DNA of 64,000 nt from Paramixta manurensis (GCF_013285385.1 NZ_CP054212.1:4464001-4528000), one strand, 5' to 3'; shown: positions 33,873-42,676, numbered from the stretch's first letter. Numbers and translations are program-made. Notes: generated by a model from the sequence alone, not told the origin.

Positions 33873-36428
33873 TTACATCTGGTAGCGCTGGAGATAATCG
33901 ACGTTGTCATTGTCCGGCATGGTTGCGCACAATTGTGTCAAAGCCTGGCTACGAAAGGGAATGACCTGTAAGCGCTCATCGGCTTTCACAATTTGATAAA
34001 ATTGCGGCAAATTGAAATTGATAAAGCTAGAGCCATAGGTAAAGCGGTCATGCGAGGAAGAGTAAAAGCGGCTGACATCACGCACCAATTCCTCTTTACT
34101 CCCTTCGCAATGGTGGTAAATCTCCACGCGGTTGGCCTCATCCAGAATATAGATATTGAAGCCGCGATCGTCGGTAGTATCTTCAAAGAAGAACTGAATG
34201 ATGCCTTCGCTGGCGTACCCATTCACTACCGCCGGTAAGCGTGTCTGATCGGTTTCCACCTTGATCGACAGGCCATGCAGTTTGTTATTCGAAATCGCGC
34301 CGTAAAATTCCACCGCGTTCTCCAGTTTTTGAACTGAAACGCTCAGGCGCTCAAAAAACAACCCCCAGGTTTGCCCGGCAACGCGTAAGGCTTTAAACCG
34401 CCCCGGTTCTTGCCGTGTGCTAGAGAGGCGCAACTCAATACATTCCGATACTAACTGCTGAACGCGCGTGCGAATTAAACCGCGTAAATGCTGGCTGTAG
34501 CAAAAAACTTCAACCGCATCCGGCGGCGCGGCATCCTGATGCATTTTGCCAAGAATGGTTTTTAATGCATCGATCATCGCCTGCTCGCCGTTGAAATGTA
34601 ACGTACGCACCTCATTCCATGAGTTGCGGTAGAGCAGATCGATACTGCCGATCAAGCACTGCTGCTGCTCTCCAAAGCTGAACACATCCAGCTTACGGAA
34701 ATCAAAATGCACCACCTGATTGCGAAACGCCGCAGTCGGATCATATTCGAGATTGACAATAATCGACAGGTGACGAATCTCGCAGGGGCTATATAGCGCT
34801 TTTGGCGTCGGCGCGGGCAAGCGCAGCGGGAAGTGGCTCGAAACATCCGCCACCAGTTCCTGCAAACGCGCCAGGTCGCAAATTTCATTGCCTTTAATGT
34901 GCAAACGCGTTTTATCGGTCAACAACCCGTTAAACCAAGCCCACGCCACCAACTTATTCAGGTAACGGTTATATTCGAGCGGCTGGTGGCTAATGATCGA
35001 GCTCATATCCGGCGACTGGTTATAAAGATACCAGCCCGCCCGGTTGGCGCGCCCGTTCGGGACATGAATAAAGGTCAAATGCTGTTCAGACAGGTCAGGT
35101 GAAATTTGCGGATTGACCAGCGTCACTTTACCCGGCAACGCTTCAAAGGCCGCGTACAACTTACGGGTCAACACCCCAATGTCTTGTGGGCTGGCGCTGA
35201 CGCTTAAATTGTTGCGCCGGGCAAAACGGATCAGATTACGATAACTCTGCATCATCGCATCCAGCAATTCATTATGCGCCTCGCGTACACGTTCAATCTT
35301 CCAGTCCGCCCGGCTATCAAGAATGGTGAGACGCTCAGTATCCCAGCCCCACTCTTTAACCAGTTGGTTCAGGATCTCACGCCGCCATCCAACATGATGC
35401 CGGTTCTCTTCCTGCGACAGTTTTTCACACACTTTCAGATAAAAACAACGGCGCACTAAATCAAGACGCGCATGATCGTCAATACTGGTCAAATAGTGCG
35501 TCACGCGCTCCAGCATCATGCAGTAAGGATCAAGGCCAAATGAAACGATCTCACCATCATGCAGACGTTGTTTAATATCCATCGCCAGTAATTGCGTGTT
35601 GGGGTACTCCCAAGAATACGCTTCCAGCAGCAGCGTTTTCAGCACCGCTTTATACGGTGAATCGATACTTTTATATAACTGCCACAGGCTGGCACCGAAG
35701 TACTCTTCGGCAGACAACGTACCCAAACCGCCCAGATCCAGCCACTCATTCGGCGTCAAAACGCCCTGCGCGTAGAGCGTCATAACATAATCGTCGTAAT
35801 GCTCTTCTTCTTCGCCCGGCACCATATTCCACAGAATACGTTTACCCGCCATGCGTACCGCAGTGCGATAAAACTCATCCAGTAACAGGATATGCTGAGT
35901 AGAACCACAATCCTCTGCGCCCAGGCTCCCGCTTTCATTATGGCGGAAGCGGTTTTCATCAATCAGGAAAAAACTCACCTCGACGCCCATTGAGGCACAC
36001 CACTTTTGCAGCAGCGTACATTTTTTCTGCAAACAAAGGCGCTCTTCATTATCCAGCCATGCCTGATGGCAGACCCAGATATCCAGATCGGAAATGGTAT
36101 TTTGACCCACGGAGGAGGTGCTGCCCATTGAGTAAACGCCGGTAATCGGCATTTCACCTTTGACCGGCTCGACGACGGCGATACCGGATTTATCCTGTTG
36201 GGCGTTTAGCCAGGATTGTTGGTTTTCATCAGGCGTAAAAAAGCTGATGCCATGTGGAACGTTACCCTCAAGGTAACCCGGCATCTGCGGATGATGATAA
36301 TGTAATAAGGTTGGCAGCAGACTGTAAACCTGTTGAAAAGCAGGTCCCATTGCAGCCAGTGCGCGATCAACACGCAACTGGTTTATGGCATCCAGTCTCT
36401 GTTTCAGTGTCTCAATGTAGAGGTACAA
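33873..36428 (-). CDS. cyaA: CyaA, class I adenylate cyclase
   Basis: This 851-residue enterobacterial (class I) adenylate cyclase makes cAMP from ATP. The N-terminal catalytic half has the nucleotidyltransferase motif GSTSSVGQNTISDLDIWVC (Gly-Ser then Asp-x-Asp, about residues 101-119). The C-terminal half is the glucose-responsive regulatory region. The start codon is TTG at 36428, giving MYLYIETLKQRL, the same rare start used by E. coli cyaA. A CRP site lies about 92 bp upstream, for autorepression. It diverges from hemC. Confidence 0.97.
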   Translation of the reverse strand: MYLYIETLKQRLDAINQLRVDRALAAMGPAFQQVYSLLPTLLHYHHPQMPGYLEGNVPHGISFFTPDENQQSWLNAQQDKSGIAVVEPVKGEMPITGVYSMGSTSSVGQNTISDLDIWVCHQAWLDNEERLCLQKKCTLLQKWCASMGVEVSFFLIDENRFRHNESGSLGAEDCGSTQHILLLDEFYRTAVRMAGKRILWNMVPGEEEEHYDDYVMTLYAQGVLTPNEWLDLGGLGTLSAEEYFGASLWQLYKSIDSPYKAVLKTLLLEAYSWEYPNTQLLAMDIKQRLHDGEIVSFGLDPYCMMLERVTHYLTSIDDHARLDLVRRCFYLKVCEKLSQEENRHHVGWRREILNQLVKEWGWDTERLTILDSRADWKIERVREAHNELLDAMMQSYRNLIRFARRNNLSVSASPQDIGVLTRKLYAAFEALPGKVTLVNPQISPDLSEQHLTFIHVPNGRANRAGWYLYNQSPDMSSIISHQPLEYNRYLNKLVAWAWFNGLLTDKTRLHIKGNEICDLARLQELVADVSSHFPLRLPAPTPKALYSPCEIRHLSIIVNLEYDPTAAFRNQVVHFDFRKLDVFSFGEQQQCLIGSIDLLYRNSWNEVRTLHFNGEQAMIDALKTILGKMHQDAAPPDAVEVFCYSQHLRGLIRTRVQQLVSECIELRLSSTRQEPGRFKALRVAGQTWGLFFERLSVSVQKLENAVEFYGAISNNKLHGLSIKVETDQTRLPAVVNGYASEGIIQFFFEDTTDDRGFNIYILDEANRVEIYHHCEGSKEELVRDVSRFYSSSHDRFTYGSSFINFNLPQFYQIVKADERLQVIPFRSQALTQLCATMPDNDNVDYLQRYQM

Positions 36429-36519
36429 GACGTCTCGCCTGATTGTCCCAGTGCTTACAAAAACCCTGTTTCCGAAATCCGCCGCTTAATCTAAAAATAG
36501 TCGTGCGAATTATTGCTGG

Positions 36520-36541
36520 AAACGTGATCAATCTAACACCT
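36520..36541 (-). promoter_or_regulatory. CRP site in the cyaA promoter region
   Basis: On the minus strand the site reads AGGTGTTAGATTGATCACGT then TT; it is almost the same as the E. coli cyaA P2 CRP site, where cAMP-CRP represses cyaA. It lies in the 287-bp cyaA-hemC intergenic region. The rest of that region is AT-rich on the hemC side with no ORF. Confidence 0.8.
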
Positions 36542-36715
36542 GGCAGATTGACCGTAAAGAAAGTTGCGCTACACATAGTCTAGCATGTTTTACAGTCAAC
36601 CGGCCCGTCTAATCCTTTTGAGCGCTTTCCCTACCCTTTTAAACCCCGTTGAAACTGACAGCGTTCACCTATCAATGATAGGATAATCAGTGAACTGTCA
36701 AAAACGGTAACAAGC

Positions 36716-37657
36716 ATGTTAGACAAAATTTTAAGAATTGCCACCAGGCAAAGCCCGCTTGCTTTATGGCAGGCACAATATGTTCAAGAACGCCTGATGG
36801 CCTGCCATGCAGGACTACGCGTTGAATTAGTGCCCATGGTCACCCGTGGCGACGTTTTGCTTGATACGCCGCTTGCTAAAGTCGGCGGCAAAGGGCTGTT
36901 TGTCAAAGAGCTTGAGCTAGCAATGCTTGAACACCGTGCCGACATTGCGGTGCATTCAATGAAGGATGTACCGGTAGCGTTTCCTGAAGGATTGGGGTTG
37001 GTGACCATTTGTGAGCGTGACGATCCGCTTGATGCCTTTGTTTCCAATCACTATCTCTCCCTTGACGATTTACCGCAAGGCGCGGTGATCGGCACCTCCA
37101 GCCTGCGTCGCCAGTGCCAAATTAGCGCACGCCGTCCTGACCTGGTGATCCGCTCATTGCGTGGCAATGTCGGTACCCGGCTGGCAAAACTGGATGCCGG
37201 TGAATATGACGCGATTATCCTCGCGGCTGCCGGGCTGAAACGCCTGGGGCTCAGCGAACGAATTCGCTATGCCATGCCCGCCGAAGAGTCCTTGCCCGCC
37301 GTGGGTCAGGGTGCGGTAGGCATTGAGTGCCGTCTCGACGATCAACAAACTATTACGCTGTTGGCGGCGCTTAATCACGATGACACCGCAACCCGAGTGA
37401 AAGCTGAACGCGCGATGAATACACGTCTGGAAGGCGGTTGCCAGGTGCCCATCGGCAGTTACGCGGTCCTGGAAGGCGATACGCTGTGGTTACGCGGTTT
37501 GGTAGGGTCGCCTGATGGTAAAACGCTCATTTCTGGCGAGCGGCGCGGCCCGCGTCAGCACGCAGAACAAATGGGGATTTCGCTGGCAGAAGAGCTGCTG
37601 GAAAATGGCGCACGCGAGATTTTGCGTGAAGTCTATCAGGGGAATCCTCCCGGATGA
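36716..37657 (+). CDS. hemC: HemC, porphobilinogen deaminase
   Basis: HemC joins four porphobilinogen units into hydroxymethylbilane in haem synthesis. The 313-residue protein equals E. coli length. Visible hallmarks are TRGDVLLDTPLAKVGGKGLF (with the catalytic Asp region), SSLRRQCQ and RSLRGNVGTR (substrate-binding arginines), and EGGCQVPIG, whose Cys carries the dipyrromethane cofactor. It is first of the hemCDXY operon and overlaps hemD by four bases. Confidence 0.97.
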   Translation: MLDKILRIATRQSPLALWQAQYVQERLMACHAGLRVELVPMVTRGDVLLDTPLAKVGGKGLFVKELELAMLEHRADIAVHSMKDVPVAFPEGLGLVTICERDDPLDAFVSNHYLSLDDLPQGAVIGTSSLRRQCQISARRPDLVIRSLRGNVGTRLAKLDAGEYDAIILAAAGLKRLGLSERIRYAMPAEESLPAVGQGAVGIECRLDDQQTITLLAALNHDDTATRVKAERAMNTRLEGGCQVPIGSYAVLEGDTLWLRGLVGSPDGKTLISGERRGPRQHAEQMGISLAEELLENGAREILREVYQGNPPG

Positions 37658-38394
37658 CGATCCTGGTAACTCGCCCATCGCCAGCCGCCGAGGAGCTGGT
37701 CACCCGTCTGCGTACGCTGGGTTTGGTTGCCTGGAGCTTTCCTTTGATTGAATTCACTCCCGGGCGCGAGCTGGATCGGCTGCCCGGCCAGTTAGCCGCC
37801 TTGCAGCCGGCTGATTTGGTTTTCGCACTGTCGCAGCATGTTATTCATTATGCACAACCGTTATTACAACAAGCGGGTTTAACATGGCCCGCCAGCCTGA
37901 ACTATTATGCTATAGGGCGCAGTACCGCGTTGGCTTTACATACCGCCAGCGGATTAGCGGTTGAGTACCCGCACGAAAGCGAAACCAGTGAAATTTTGAT
38001 CCAATTGCCCGCGCTCAGACGAGTGAAAGGCAAACGGGCGTTGATTTTGCGCGGCAATGGCGGGCGCGAATTATTGGGCCATACGCTGCGCGAACGCGGA
38101 GCCGAGGTTCTGTTTTTGGAATGTTACCAACGTTGCGCTAAACATTATGATGGTTTTATTGAAGGGCGACGTTGGCGTGAACGTGGGATCGAGACGTTGG
38201 TAGTAACCAGCGGTGAGATGCTGCAACAACTTTACTCGCTATTCCCCGCGATTGACCGTGAGGAATGGCTGCTGCGCTGCCGATTGGTGGTCGTCAGCGA
38301 ACGTTTGGCTACTCTGGCCAGGGAATTAGGCTGGCGAAATATCCTGGTAGCCGATGGTGCTGATAACGATGCGCTGCTGCGCGCGTTACAATAA
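37654..38394 (+). CDS. hemD: HemD, uroporphyrinogen-III synthase
   Basis: HemD cyclises hydroxymethylbilane to uroporphyrinogen III with inversion of ring D. The 246-residue, two-lobed protein is poorly conserved in general, but the start MTILVTRPSPAAEELVTRL, the ILRGNGGRELLGHTLRERG middle, and LVVTSGEMLQQL match the family. The ATG overlaps the hemC stop (ATGA). Confidence 0.95.
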   Translation: MTILVTRPSPAAEELVTRLRTLGLVAWSFPLIEFTPGRELDRLPGQLAALQPADLVFALSQHVIHYAQPLLQQAGLTWPASLNYYAIGRSTALALHTASGLAVEYPHESETSEILIQLPALRRVKGKRALILRGNGGRELLGHTLRERGAEVLFLECYQRCAKHYDGFIEGRRWRERGIETLVVTSGEMLQQLYSLFPAIDREEWLLRCRLVVVSERLATLARELGWRNILVADGADNDALLRALQ

Positions 38395-38417
38395 ACTTAA
38401 ATATGGGATGTGCCACA

Positions 38418-39551
38418 ATGACGGAACAAAAAGACTCCTCCGCCATGGTTGAAGAGACTACCCCCGCGGTAGAAACCACGACGCCGCCAGAGCAACCAGA
38501 ACCGCGCAAAAGCAAAAATACCGGCACCGCGCTTGGCGTGCTGGCAATTGTGATTGCGCTGGCGTTAGGTGCCGGGTTGTATATTAACGGTAAACATCAA
38601 CTGCAATTGCAGGCCGATGCCAGTCAGGCATTGAGTGATAAACTTACCGCGTTACAGCAGCAGGCCAATGGCGATAAACAGCAGTTAACGCAGCAGTTAG
38701 CGGCGCAAACCAACGCGTTACAAAGTGCGCAGGAGCAGCAGAAAGCCATTAGTAAGCAGTTGGATGAGCTAAAAGAAAAAGTCGCGACTATCTCCGGCAA
38801 CGATTCACGTACCTGGTTGCTTGCTCAGGCGGATTATCTGGTGAAACTGGCCGGACGCAAGTTGTGGAGCGATCAGGATGTCACCACCGCTGCAGCGTTG
38901 TTAAAAAGCGCCGACGCCAGTCTGGCCGATATGAACGATCCCAGCTTAATTGAGGTGCGTCGCGCCTTAACCTCAGATATCAGTAATCTTTCGGCGGTCA
39001 GCCAGGTGGATTACGATGGCATTATCTTAAAGCTAAATCAGCTCTCTAACGGCGTTGATAACCTGCGTTTAGCGGATAATGATAACGACGATACGCCGAT
39101 GGATACCGACAGTGGTGAACTGACTTCATCGCTGCGCGAGTGGCGGCAAAATCTGGTCAAAAGCTGGCATAACTTTATGGATGATTTTATTACCATCCGT
39201 CGCCGGGATAATACCGCTGAGCCATTATTGGCGCCGAATCAAGACGTATATTTACGTGAAAATATTCGTTCTCGCTTGCTGATTGCGGCGCAGGCCGTGC
39301 CGCGCCATCAGGATGAAATTTATAAACAATCCATTGATACGGTTTCGGCTTGGGTACGCGCCTGGTTTGATACCAATGATCCCAATACGAAAGCCTTTTT
39401 GTCACAGCTTGACGATCTCAGCCAGCAAAGTGTTTCCATGGACGTGCCGGATTCGCTGAGCAGCCAGCCATTACTGGATAAAGTGATGCAAACGCGCGTT
39501 CGTAATCTGCTGGCACAGCCTTCCGCTTCCGCGCAGCAGCAGGGAGAATAA
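38418..39551 (+). CDS. hemX: HemX, membrane-anchored protein of the hem operon
   Basis: A 377-residue protein with a cytoplasmic Pro/Glu/Thr-rich N-terminus (about 1-35), one membrane helix (TALGVLAIVIALALGAGLYI) and a long periplasmic part with Gln-rich coiled coil. It was once called uroporphyrinogen methyltransferase, but it lacks the SAM methyltransferase fold; its role is unclear. The ATG at 38418 matches the E. coli start MTEQ; the in-frame ATG at 38403 adds five residues. hemY follows after three bases. Confidence 0.92.
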   Translation: MTEQKDSSAMVEETTPAVETTTPPEQPEPRKSKNTGTALGVLAIVIALALGAGLYINGKHQLQLQADASQALSDKLTALQQQANGDKQQLTQQLAAQTNALQSAQEQQKAISKQLDELKEKVATISGNDSRTWLLAQADYLVKLAGRKLWSDQDVTTAAALLKSADASLADMNDPSLIEVRRALTSDISNLSAVSQVDYDGIILKLNQLSNGVDNLRLADNDNDDTPMDTDSGELTSSLREWRQNLVKSWHNFMDDFITIRRRDNTAEPLLAPNQDVYLRENIRSRLLIAAQAVPRHQDEIYKQSIDTVSAWVRAWFDTNDPNTKAFLSQLDDLSQQSVSMDVPDSLSSQPLLDKVMQTRVRNLLAQPSASAQQQGE

Positions 39552-39554
39552 GCA

Positions 39555-40745
39555 ATGTTAAAAGTGCTTTTGCTTTTCCTTCTGCTGATTGCCGGTGTCG
39601 TGATTGGCCCGATGATTGCCGGGCATCAGGGCTATGTGCTGATTCAAACCGATAACTGGAACATTGAAACCAGCGTCACCGGTTTAGCGATCATTTTAGT
39701 GTTGTCGCTGATTATTATCCTGTTAGTCGAGTGGGCGCTAAGGCGCATGTTCCGTACCGGTGCGAAAACACGCGGCTGGTTCCTTGGGCGTAAACGCAGT
39801 CGGGCGCGGCGTCAAACCCATGAAGCGCTGGTGAAATTAGCGGAGGGTGATTACAAACAGGTCGAGAAATTACTTTCACGTAATGCCGATCACGCAGAAC
39901 AGCCGGTGGTGAATTACTTGTTGGCGGCGGAAGCGGCCCAGCAACGAGGCGATGAAATTCGCGCGAATCAGCACCTTGAGCGCGCATCAGAATTGGCCAG
40001 TAGCGATCCGCTGCCGGTAGAAATTACGCGAGTGCGTCTTCAACTGGCACGTAATGAAGATCACGCCGCGCGCCACGGCGTTGATCGACTGCTGGAAGTC
40101 GCACCGCGTCATCCGGCAGTTTTGCGTCTTGCCGAACAAGCCTATACCCGTACCGGGGCCTGGGGTTCACTGCTCGACATCTTACCTACTATGGAGAAAG
40201 TGCAGGTCATTGATGAGGCCCATCGCGACGCGCTACAGCAGCAAGCGTGGCTAGGTTTAATGAGCCAGGCGATGGCCGATCGCGGTAGCGATGGTCTCAA
40301 GCAATGGTGGCAAAACCAGCCGCGTAAGACACGCAATGAACCCGCGCTACAAGTAGCGATGGTTGATCACTTAATCGAGTGCGACGATCACGATACCGCG
40401 CAGGAAATTGTACTGAGCGGCCTTAAACGTCAATACGATGAGCGACTGGTCTTGTTAATGCCGCGCCTAAAAACCGGTAATCCTGAGCAGCTTGAGAAAG
40501 CGCTGCGTCAGCAAATCAAGCAACACGGTACTACGCCACTGTTAAGCAGTACGCTAGGTCAGTTGCTGATGAAGCATGGTGAATGGGAGCAGGCAAGCGA
40601 AGCCTTTCGAGAAGCATTGGCGCAACGTCCTGATCCATTTGATTATGCGTGGTTGGCGGATGCGCTCGATCGTTTACATCGCCCTGAGGAAGCGGCCAAA
40701 ATGCGCCGCGATGGCTTGCTGTTGACGCTGAAAAACAATCCTTAA
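39555..40745 (+). CDS. hemY: HemY, inner-membrane TPR protein of the hem operon
   Basis: A 396-residue protein with two N-terminal membrane helices (about 1-25 and 40-62) and a cytoplasmic or periplasmic TPR-rich domain (about 100-385: AEGDYKQVEKLL, GEWEQASEAFREAL). It is needed for normal haem homeostasis in E. coli but is not the Bacillus-type protoporphyrinogen oxidase of the same name. It is last in hemCDXY, followed by a strong terminator. Confidence 0.93.
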   Translation: MLKVLLLFLLLIAGVVIGPMIAGHQGYVLIQTDNWNIETSVTGLAIILVLSLIIILLVEWALRRMFRTGAKTRGWFLGRKRSRARRQTHEALVKLAEGDYKQVEKLLSRNADHAEQPVVNYLLAAEAAQQRGDEIRANQHLERASELASSDPLPVEITRVRLQLARNEDHAARHGVDRLLEVAPRHPAVLRLAEQAYTRTGAWGSLLDILPTMEKVQVIDEAHRDALQQQAWLGLMSQAMADRGSDGLKQWWQNQPRKTRNEPALQVAMVDHLIECDDHDTAQEIVLSGLKRQYDERLVLLMPRLKTGNPEQLEKALRQQIKQHGTTPLLSSTLGQLLMKHGEWEQASEAFREALAQRPDPFDYAWLADALDRLHRPEEAAKMRRDGLLLTLKNNP

Positions 40746-40770
40746 GCACACGCTTTCTTTCTGTTTCCTA

Positions 40771-40794
40771 AGCCGGGTTTACCCGGCTTTTTTT
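40771..40794 (+). terminator. hemCDXY operon terminator
   Basis: AGCCGGGT/ACCCGGCT hairpin with a two-base loop (40771-40788) running into seven T. It lies 26 bp after the hemY stop and faces the GlmZ terminator. Confidence 0.9.
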
Positions 40795-40816
40795 CGCCTT
40801 ACCAAAAGTAGCGGCC

Positions 40817-41021
40817 AAAAAAAACGCCTGCCAAACTGGCAAGCGTAAAGATCAGGTCGGTAAGACAACCGATTGGTACCCGACTCAACGTAATGTCCGT
40901 AGCACCAATAAAGGTTCGAAAACGCTATTGGCTGAGCGGACAACAGGTACCGTAAATGGCTCTGCGTCATTCCCAGGTTTATGAAGCCTTAGCAAGCATA
41001 AGGGGCGGAATGAGCATCTAC
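40817..41021 (-). ncRNA. glmZ: GlmZ small RNA
   Basis: On the minus strand the transcript begins GTAGATGCTCATTCC and continues with CTTATG, CATAAAC, GGAATGACGCAGAGCC and TTTACGGT, which are diagnostic of GlmZ. It ends in a hairpin (ACGCTTGCCA/TGGCAGGCGT) and eight T, for about 205 nt. GlmZ base-pairs with glmS mRNA with Hfq to activate glucosamine-6-phosphate synthase and is processed by RapZ/RNase E. In E. coli it likewise lies next to hemY. The upstream sigma-54 promoter and GlrR sites fit exactly. It is convergent with hemY. Confidence 0.93.
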
Positions 41022-41032
41022 AGCTAGGGTAA

Positions 41033-41049
41033 TGCATAGTGCATGCCAA
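41033..41049 (-). promoter_or_regulatory. Sigma-54 promoter of glmZ
   Basis: On the minus strand TTGGCATGCACTATGCAT has the GG and GC dinucleotides ten bases apart, the -24/-12 sigma-54 signature. The GC is about 13 bases before the GlmZ 5' end at 41021. Confidence 0.8.
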
Positions 41050-41137
41050 TATAATTGGATTAACTTAATTACATATTTATATAACTGATTTTTAACGTTT
41101 TATTTTTAATTTTCGCTTGTTGACAGCGTAAAGGGCG

Positions 41138-41155
41138 TGTCGCTAAAAACCGACA
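41138..41155. promoter_or_regulatory. GlrR binding site 1 (glmZ)
   Basis: TGTC-N10-GACA, a perfect match to the response-regulator GlrR recognition sequence. It is about 125 bp upstream of the GlmZ start, a typical distance for a sigma-54 enhancer. Confidence 0.75.
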
Positions 41156-41169
41156 TTGCCGCCTGTTGG

Positions 41170-41187
41170 CGTCTCTGCATGGCGACA
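41170..41187. promoter_or_regulatory. GlrR binding site 2 (glmZ)
   Basis: CGTC-N10-GACA, one mismatch from the GlrR consensus. Its centre is 32 bp from site 1, about three helical turns, so both would face the same side of the DNA. Confidence 0.6.
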
Positions 41188-41232
41188 GGCAAAAGCGTTT
41201 TGGGTAAACTCGTTTTTTCTCAGTGAGTTAGC

Positions 41233-41250
41233 TGTCACCGAATTGAGACA
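41233..41250. promoter_or_regulatory. GlrR binding site 3 (glmZ)
   Basis: TGTC-N10-GACA, a perfect match, centred 63 bp from site 2. Three such sites upstream of a sigma-54 promoter is the layout known for glmY/glmZ. Confidence 0.75.
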
Positions 41251-41301
41251 ATTAGCATCGGCGCAAGGCTGTAGTGCGATTTTGGCGTGGGCTTCAAACG
41301 C

Positions 41302-41328
41302 AAAAAACCCCGCTAAAAAGCGGGGTTT
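41302..41328 (-). terminator. tRNA operon terminator
   Basis: The hairpin AAACCCCGCT/AGCGGGGTTT, read on the minus strand, is followed by a T run. It ends the four-tRNA transcript just after tRNA-Pro. Confidence 0.85.
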
Positions 41329-41334
41329 CGAAAA

Positions 41335-41411
41335 TGGTCGGCGAGAGAGGATTCGAACCTCCGACCCACTGGTCCCAAACCAGTTGCGCTACCAAGCTGC
41401 GCTACTCGCCG
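41335..41411 (-). tRNA. proM: tRNA-Pro (TGG anticodon), proM
   Basis: A 77-nt cloverleaf beginning CGGCGAGTAGCGCAG, with anticodon TGG in CTGGTTTGGGACCAG, TTCGAATCC T-arm and encoded CCA. It is last in the Arg-His-Leu-Pro operon, as in E. coli. Confidence 0.98.
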
Positions 41412-41440
41412 AAATACTGCATAAGATACTGCTTTTTGCG

Positions 41441-41527
41441 TGGTGCGAAGAGAGGGACTTGAACCCTCACGTCCGTTAAGACACTAACACCTGAAGCTAG
41501 CGCGTCTACCAATTCCGCCACCTTCGC
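41441..41527 (-). tRNA. leuT: tRNA-Leu (CAG anticodon), leuT
   Basis: An 87-nt class II tRNA with long variable arm, beginning GCGAAGGTGGCGGAATTGG. The anticodon loop contains TTCAGGT, so the anticodon is CAG; CCA is encoded. Confidence 0.98.
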
Positions 41528-41544
41528 ATTTGCCATGCAAAATC

Positions 41545-41620
41545 TGGGGTGGCTAATGGGACTCGAACCCACGACAACTGGAATCACAATCCAGGGCTCT
41601 ACCAACTGAGCTATAGCCAC
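41545..41620 (-). tRNA. hisR: tRNA-His (GTG anticodon), hisR
   Basis: A 76-nt tRNA beginning GTGGCTATAGCTCAG with anticodon GTG in GGATTGTGATTCC and encoded CCA. The enterobacterial gene encodes the extra 5' G (G-1) needed for histidylation. Confidence 0.98.
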
Positions 41621-41678
41621 CACTACTTACTTCTAACGCGGTCAATCTCACCACCGCAGCTCTTGCGCACAGACTTAA

Positions 41679-41755
<77 letters not shown>

Positions 41756-41776
41756 GTAGCGCCGTTGCGGATGTGC

Positions 41777-41806
41777 ATACTACGGATTTGATCCCATGCT
41801 GTCCAA
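41777..41806 (-). promoter_or_regulatory. Candidate promoter of the tRNA operon
   Basis: On the minus strand TTGGAC (41806-41801) and TAGTAT (41782-41777) are 18 bp apart, about 15 bases upstream of tRNA-Arg. The spacer to the wecG stop at 41936 holds no other clear feature. Confidence 0.55.
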
Positions 41807-41935
41807 TGCTTTTTTAATAAAAAAACGCGTTTGATTACGCTTTGTGCATTCCGTCGAAAGTCACACCGTTTTTCGACCGTTTCGCCGGAAAAAACGCCCT
41901 GTTAGAACGAAAAATAAGCAACCGAAGAGAAAAAT

Positions 41936-42676
41936 TCACAGTTGCCCGAGGTAGTGGTACTTGAGGTATTTCAGCAACCTGAGCTGCCGCCGCCAACGCG
42001 TCGGTTGTAAAATCAGGCGGTAGAGCCACTCCAGCCCCAAATTTTGCCAAATTTTCGGCGCCCGTTTCACCTGCCCGGTAAATACATCATAGGTTCCACC
42101 CACCCCCATATATAACGCATCGGGAAACACCGCCTTGCAATCGCGCATTAACAACTCCTGCTTTGGCGACCCAAGTGCGACAGTAACAATTTTCGCACCG
42201 CTTTCCGCCACGCGGGCAAACAGCGCCTCACGCTCGGCAGGAGCAAAATAACCATCCTGCGCGCCAACAATATTTACCTTCCACTGACGCCGCAGTTTTT
42301 CCACTGTCTCATTCAGCACTTGCGGCTTGCCGCCGATTAAAAATACCGGCGTACCTTCCCGCCCTGCCCGCTCCATCATCGCTTCCCACAGGTCGGCGCC
42401 GGCAAGGCGCGCAAGCTGCGCCTGCGGGTATTTTTTACGAATAGAGCGCACAATACTAATGCCATCCGGATATTTAAACTCCGCGTCAGCAATCAATGCG
42501 CGGAGTTCATCGTTTCGCTCAAGGGTGAGCATCTTTTCCGCATTGATCGCGACTAAAGTCCCGGTACGCATCGCGCCATCGGTAAAAAGAAAATCCAGAA
42601 ATTGCGCCATATGCTGAAAACCATATAACGCCACGCCGCGAATCATGAATGGTGGCGTACCCGAGGTTACATCCAT
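41936..42676 (-). CDS. wecG: WecG, UDP-ManNAcA transferase (ECA lipid II synthesis)
   Basis: WecG adds N-acetylmannosaminuronic acid to lipid I (GlcNAc-PP-undecaprenol) to give ECA lipid II. The 246-residue protein belongs to the WecG/TagA/CpsF family (GT26), with LVAINAEKMLTLE, NIVGAQDGYF, and VALGSPKQELLMRDC motifs. The length equals E. coli WecG. It is the last wec gene here; yifK, which follows it in E. coli, is absent, and the tRNA operon starts within 180 bp. Confidence 0.96.
   Translation of the reverse strand: MDVTSGTPPFMIRGVALYGFQHMAQFLDFLFTDGAMRTGTLVAINAEKMLTLERNDELRALIADAEFKYPDGISIVRSIRKKYPQAQLARLAGADLWEAMMERAGREGTPVFLIGGKPQVLNETVEKLRRQWKVNIVGAQDGYFAPAEREALFARVAESGAKIVTVALGSPKQELLMRDCKAVFPDALYMGVGGTYDVFTGQVKRAPKIWQNLGLEWLYRLILQPTRWRRQLRLLKYLKYHYLGQL

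Noticed and set aside
40779..40970. A 63-codon minus-strand frame
   Set aside because: It lies inside the GlmZ RNA and has no ribosome site or family resemblance.
41121..41141. GACA-N12-TGTC palindrome near the GlrR sites
   Set aside because: The half-sites are in the reverse order and the spacing is 12, so it does not fit the GlrR TGTC-N10-GACA pattern.
41156..41479. Plus-strand open frames of 107 and 62 codons across the tRNA region
   Set aside because: They run antisense through the GlrR sites and tRNA-Pro/Leu, and their translations include the GRERIRTSDPL-type artefact commonly produced by antisense tRNA genes.
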